Below, piece after piece: positions 63,901 through 64,000 of a stretch of 64,000 nt of DNA (position 1 is its first letter; each line of letters opens with the position of its first letter). Source of the stretch: Sapria himalayana (taxonomy: Eukaryota; Streptophyta; Magnoliopsida; Malpighiales; Rafflesiaceae). The DNA lies in contig JAREIK010000734.1 of NCBI GenBank assembly GCA_029783825.1, positions 264,054 through 328,053 on the forward strand. The letters are read 5' to 3'. The position numbers and the translations under genes were made by a program. The notes under the pieces were generated by a model. That model searched no databases and had not been told where the DNA came from. It saw only the letters and a program-made list of their open reading frames with translations.

Positions 63901-64000
63901 CAGATGAAGAGTTTTAGATTACTACAAATCTTGCAAAATTTTGATTTAATGCAAACTGCTAAATTCTACTTCACTGAAAACTCTATGTCATGATTTTTTA

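Noticed and set aside
1..64000. CRISPR arrays, tRNA or rRNA genes
   Set aside because: No regularly spaced identical repeats with unique spacers and no recognisable tRNA or rRNA core sequence were seen on reading; the regular repeats present are microsatellites or transposon repeats.

Overview
This looks like nuclear DNA of a flowering plant: very AT-rich, dominated by transposable elements, with CACTA-superfamily (En/Spm) transposons, a probable Ty3/gypsy-type solo LTR and a decayed copy of a plant-like ARF1 GTPase. I cannot name the species. I see no intact host gene, no tRNA or rRNA and no CRISPR array. Every recognisable coding region is a broken transposon gene or a captured or retroposed gene fragment.

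Layout. (1) 1-18116 is a degenerate TCTA/TATC (= GATA/TAGA) tetranucleotide array, which resumes at 60171-62458. (2) The array is split by a CACTA element of about 42 kb (18117-60167). Its terminal repeats are related, a CTA lies on both sides, and its genes read leftward. (3) A second CACTA element of about 15.6 kb (20138-35692) is nested inside it in the opposite orientation, with clean TAA target duplications. It carries a decayed TNP2 transposase (27180-30881), a decayed short coiled-coil gene (31021-31460), an AT-rich tandem repeat of about 530 bp and a triplicated unit holding GC-rich trinucleotide arrays. (4) The outer element holds a multi-exon gene-like fragment of unknown identity (35700-37150), a TNPA-like/Ulp1-protease fusion gene (40203-46270, minus) split by a 2.8-kb solo LTR, a TNP2 transposase (46563-49954, minus) with several nonsense codons, and an intronless ARF1 retrocopy with 20-bp flanking repeats (52927-53865). 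(5) The right flank (62459-64000) is AT-rich and contains a 58-bp near-palindrome and another piece of the 530-bp repeat.

How the parts relate. Both CACTA copies belong to one family: their TIRs, subterminal TTAGC repeats, terminal module, 530-bp repeat and TNP2/DUF4218/DUF4216 gene match in corresponding order. In this superfamily TNP2 is the transposase and a TNPA-type protein binds the subterminal repeats. The inferred order of events is: GATA-type array, outer CACTA insertion, then inner CACTA, solo LTR and ARF retrocopy insertions into it. The relative order of the last three is not fixed. The stop codons are mostly C-to-T or G-to-A type, as expected for a long-methylated, silenced element.
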